Shown: positions 63,572 to 64,000 of the stretch, piece after piece
Numbering within the stretch: position 1 is the first letter of the stretch
Layout: each line of letters begins with the position of its first letter
Origin: Rhizobium sp. NRK18
Lineage (GTDB): Bacteria; Pseudomonadota; Alphaproteobacteria; Rhizobiales; Rhizobiaceae
Assembly: GCF_024385575.1 (NCBI RefSeq)
Contig: NZ_JANFMV010000001.1
Coordinates: 3,749,681-3,813,680 of the forward strand
Length of the DNA stretch: 64,000 nucleotides
Reading direction: 5' to 3'
Notes under the pieces: model-generated
Database searches by the model: none
What the model saw: the letters and a program-made list of their open reading frames with translations, nothing else
Told to the model about the DNA's origin: nothing
Program-made: the position numbers and the translations under genes

Positions 63572-64000
63572 CTACTTCTTCTCCGCCGACTTGGCCCACC
63601 ACAGGTCCGGGAAGCCCATGGAATATTCCGGCAGGTTGTCGGGCCTGACGACATTGTTCCAATAGGCGATCGGCAACGACCGGCGGGAATAGCTCGGCAC
63701 GACATACGCGCCGGCGAGGAGCACCCGGTCGAGCGCATGCACGGCGGCAATCAGCGTATCGCGGTTCGGCGCGAAGATGACCTTCTTGATCAGAGCGTCG
63801 ATGCCGGGGTCCGCGATGCCTGCATAATTGTCGGATCCGGGACGTTCGGCCGACTGCGAGCCCCAATAGCCGGTCTGCTCATTGCCGGGGTTCATGCTCT
63901 GGGTCCAACCCTGGTAGACCACATCATAATCGAAGGCGCGCAGCCGGTTGGTGAACTGCGACGCATCGACCGAGCGAACGGTCGCCTTGATGCCGATCTT
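63572..64000 (-). CDS. yejA: YejA-like periplasmic peptide-binding protein, 3' part (gene continues past the window)
   Basis: The last 142 residues of a family 5 extracellular solute-binding protein. The frame is open to the window edge. Recognisable parts are RLRAFDYDVVYQGWTQSMNPG and the C-terminal YSRRSLPIAYWNNVVRPDNLPEYS, close to YejA. It is the receptor for the importer encoded downstream by yejB, yejE and yejF, which takes up short peptides and, in some bacteria, the antibiotic microcin C. Confidence 0.9.
   Translation of the reverse strand, partial: KIGIKATVRSVDASQFTNRLRAFDYDVVYQGWTQSMNPGNEQTGYWGSQSAERPGSDNYAGIADPGIDALIKKVIFAPNRDTLIAAVHALDRVLLAGAYVVPSYSRRSLPIAYWNNVVRPDNLPEYSMGFPDLWWAKSAEKK

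Noticed and set aside
1..64000. CRISPR arrays, insertion sequences, prophage genes or rRNA
   Set aside because: No spaced direct repeats, transposase, integrase or phage structural genes and no rRNA sequence were seen in the window.

Overview
The window looks like chromosomal DNA of a Rhizobiaceae alphaproteobacterium (Rhizobium/Agrobacterium/Neorhizobium type). The evidence is the high GC content, a Flp/Tad pilus locus in the rhizobial order, a hemin operon (hmuPSTUV) divergent from a tonB operon with RirA-type iron boxes, a Yej peptide transporter, and dense coding with many ATGA-type overlaps. I see no phage, insertion sequence or CRISPR array.

Layout. (1) 1-3971: the end of a chemotaxis receptor gene with a strong terminator, then a membrane CHASE-PAS-GGDEF-EAL protein. 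(2) 3984-9968: a five-gene operon for a spermidine/putrescine-class ABC importer that ends in an Asp/Glu/hydantoin racemase-family enzyme, with a divergent GntR/FCD regulator. (3) 10009-14689: a small DUF1232 protein, then a probable lysine-to-aminoadipate module made of a LysR regulator, an ALDH7-type dehydrogenase, a saccharopine-dehydrogenase-fold enzyme that is probably lysine 6-dehydrogenase, and an Lrp-type regulator. (4) 14695-17763: an exported protein, an NlpC/P60 hydrolase, a MarR regulator and an M17 aminopeptidase. (5) 17898-29751: Tad pilus genes (tadD, tadC, tadB, cpaF, cpaE, cpaD, cpaC, cpaB, cpaA, flp) plus an outer-membrane-like protein and a stand-alone relative of the CpaC N-domain. 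(6) 29942-40511: nucleoside uptake and salvage. A BMP-type ABC importer runs into cdd, purine nucleoside phosphorylase, deoC and deoA, facing deoB and upp on the other strand. (7) 40771-42148: msrA, a small membrane protein and tRNA-Ser(GGA). (8) 42252-46791: four glycosyltransferases of different families, including a GT32-GT62 fusion. This is the most accessory-looking part. (9) 47000-49336: TrkH and ProC. (10) 49471-56711: ExbB, two ExbD proteins, TonB and a cysteine-containing exported protein, divergent from hmuPSTUV. (11) 56942-59438: a matrixin-like secreted metalloprotease, PncB and a small membrane protein. (12) 59553-64000: yejF, yejE, yejB and the 3' end of yejA.

How the parts work together. 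The tonB operon would energise outer-membrane heme uptake, and HmuTUV and HmuS would import and process the heme. Four TGA-N9-TCA boxes between the two operons predict joint iron control. The nucleoside genes form an almost complete route from imported nucleosides to bases, ribose/deoxyribose-5-phosphate and UMP. Three operons (polyamine-class binding protein, BMP, Flp pilin) carry a hairpin just after the gene whose product is needed in excess. The most notable observations are the ExbD pair, in which one member has Asn where the proton-carrying Asp should be, and the GT32-GT62 fusion with its divergent, start-overlapping neighbour.
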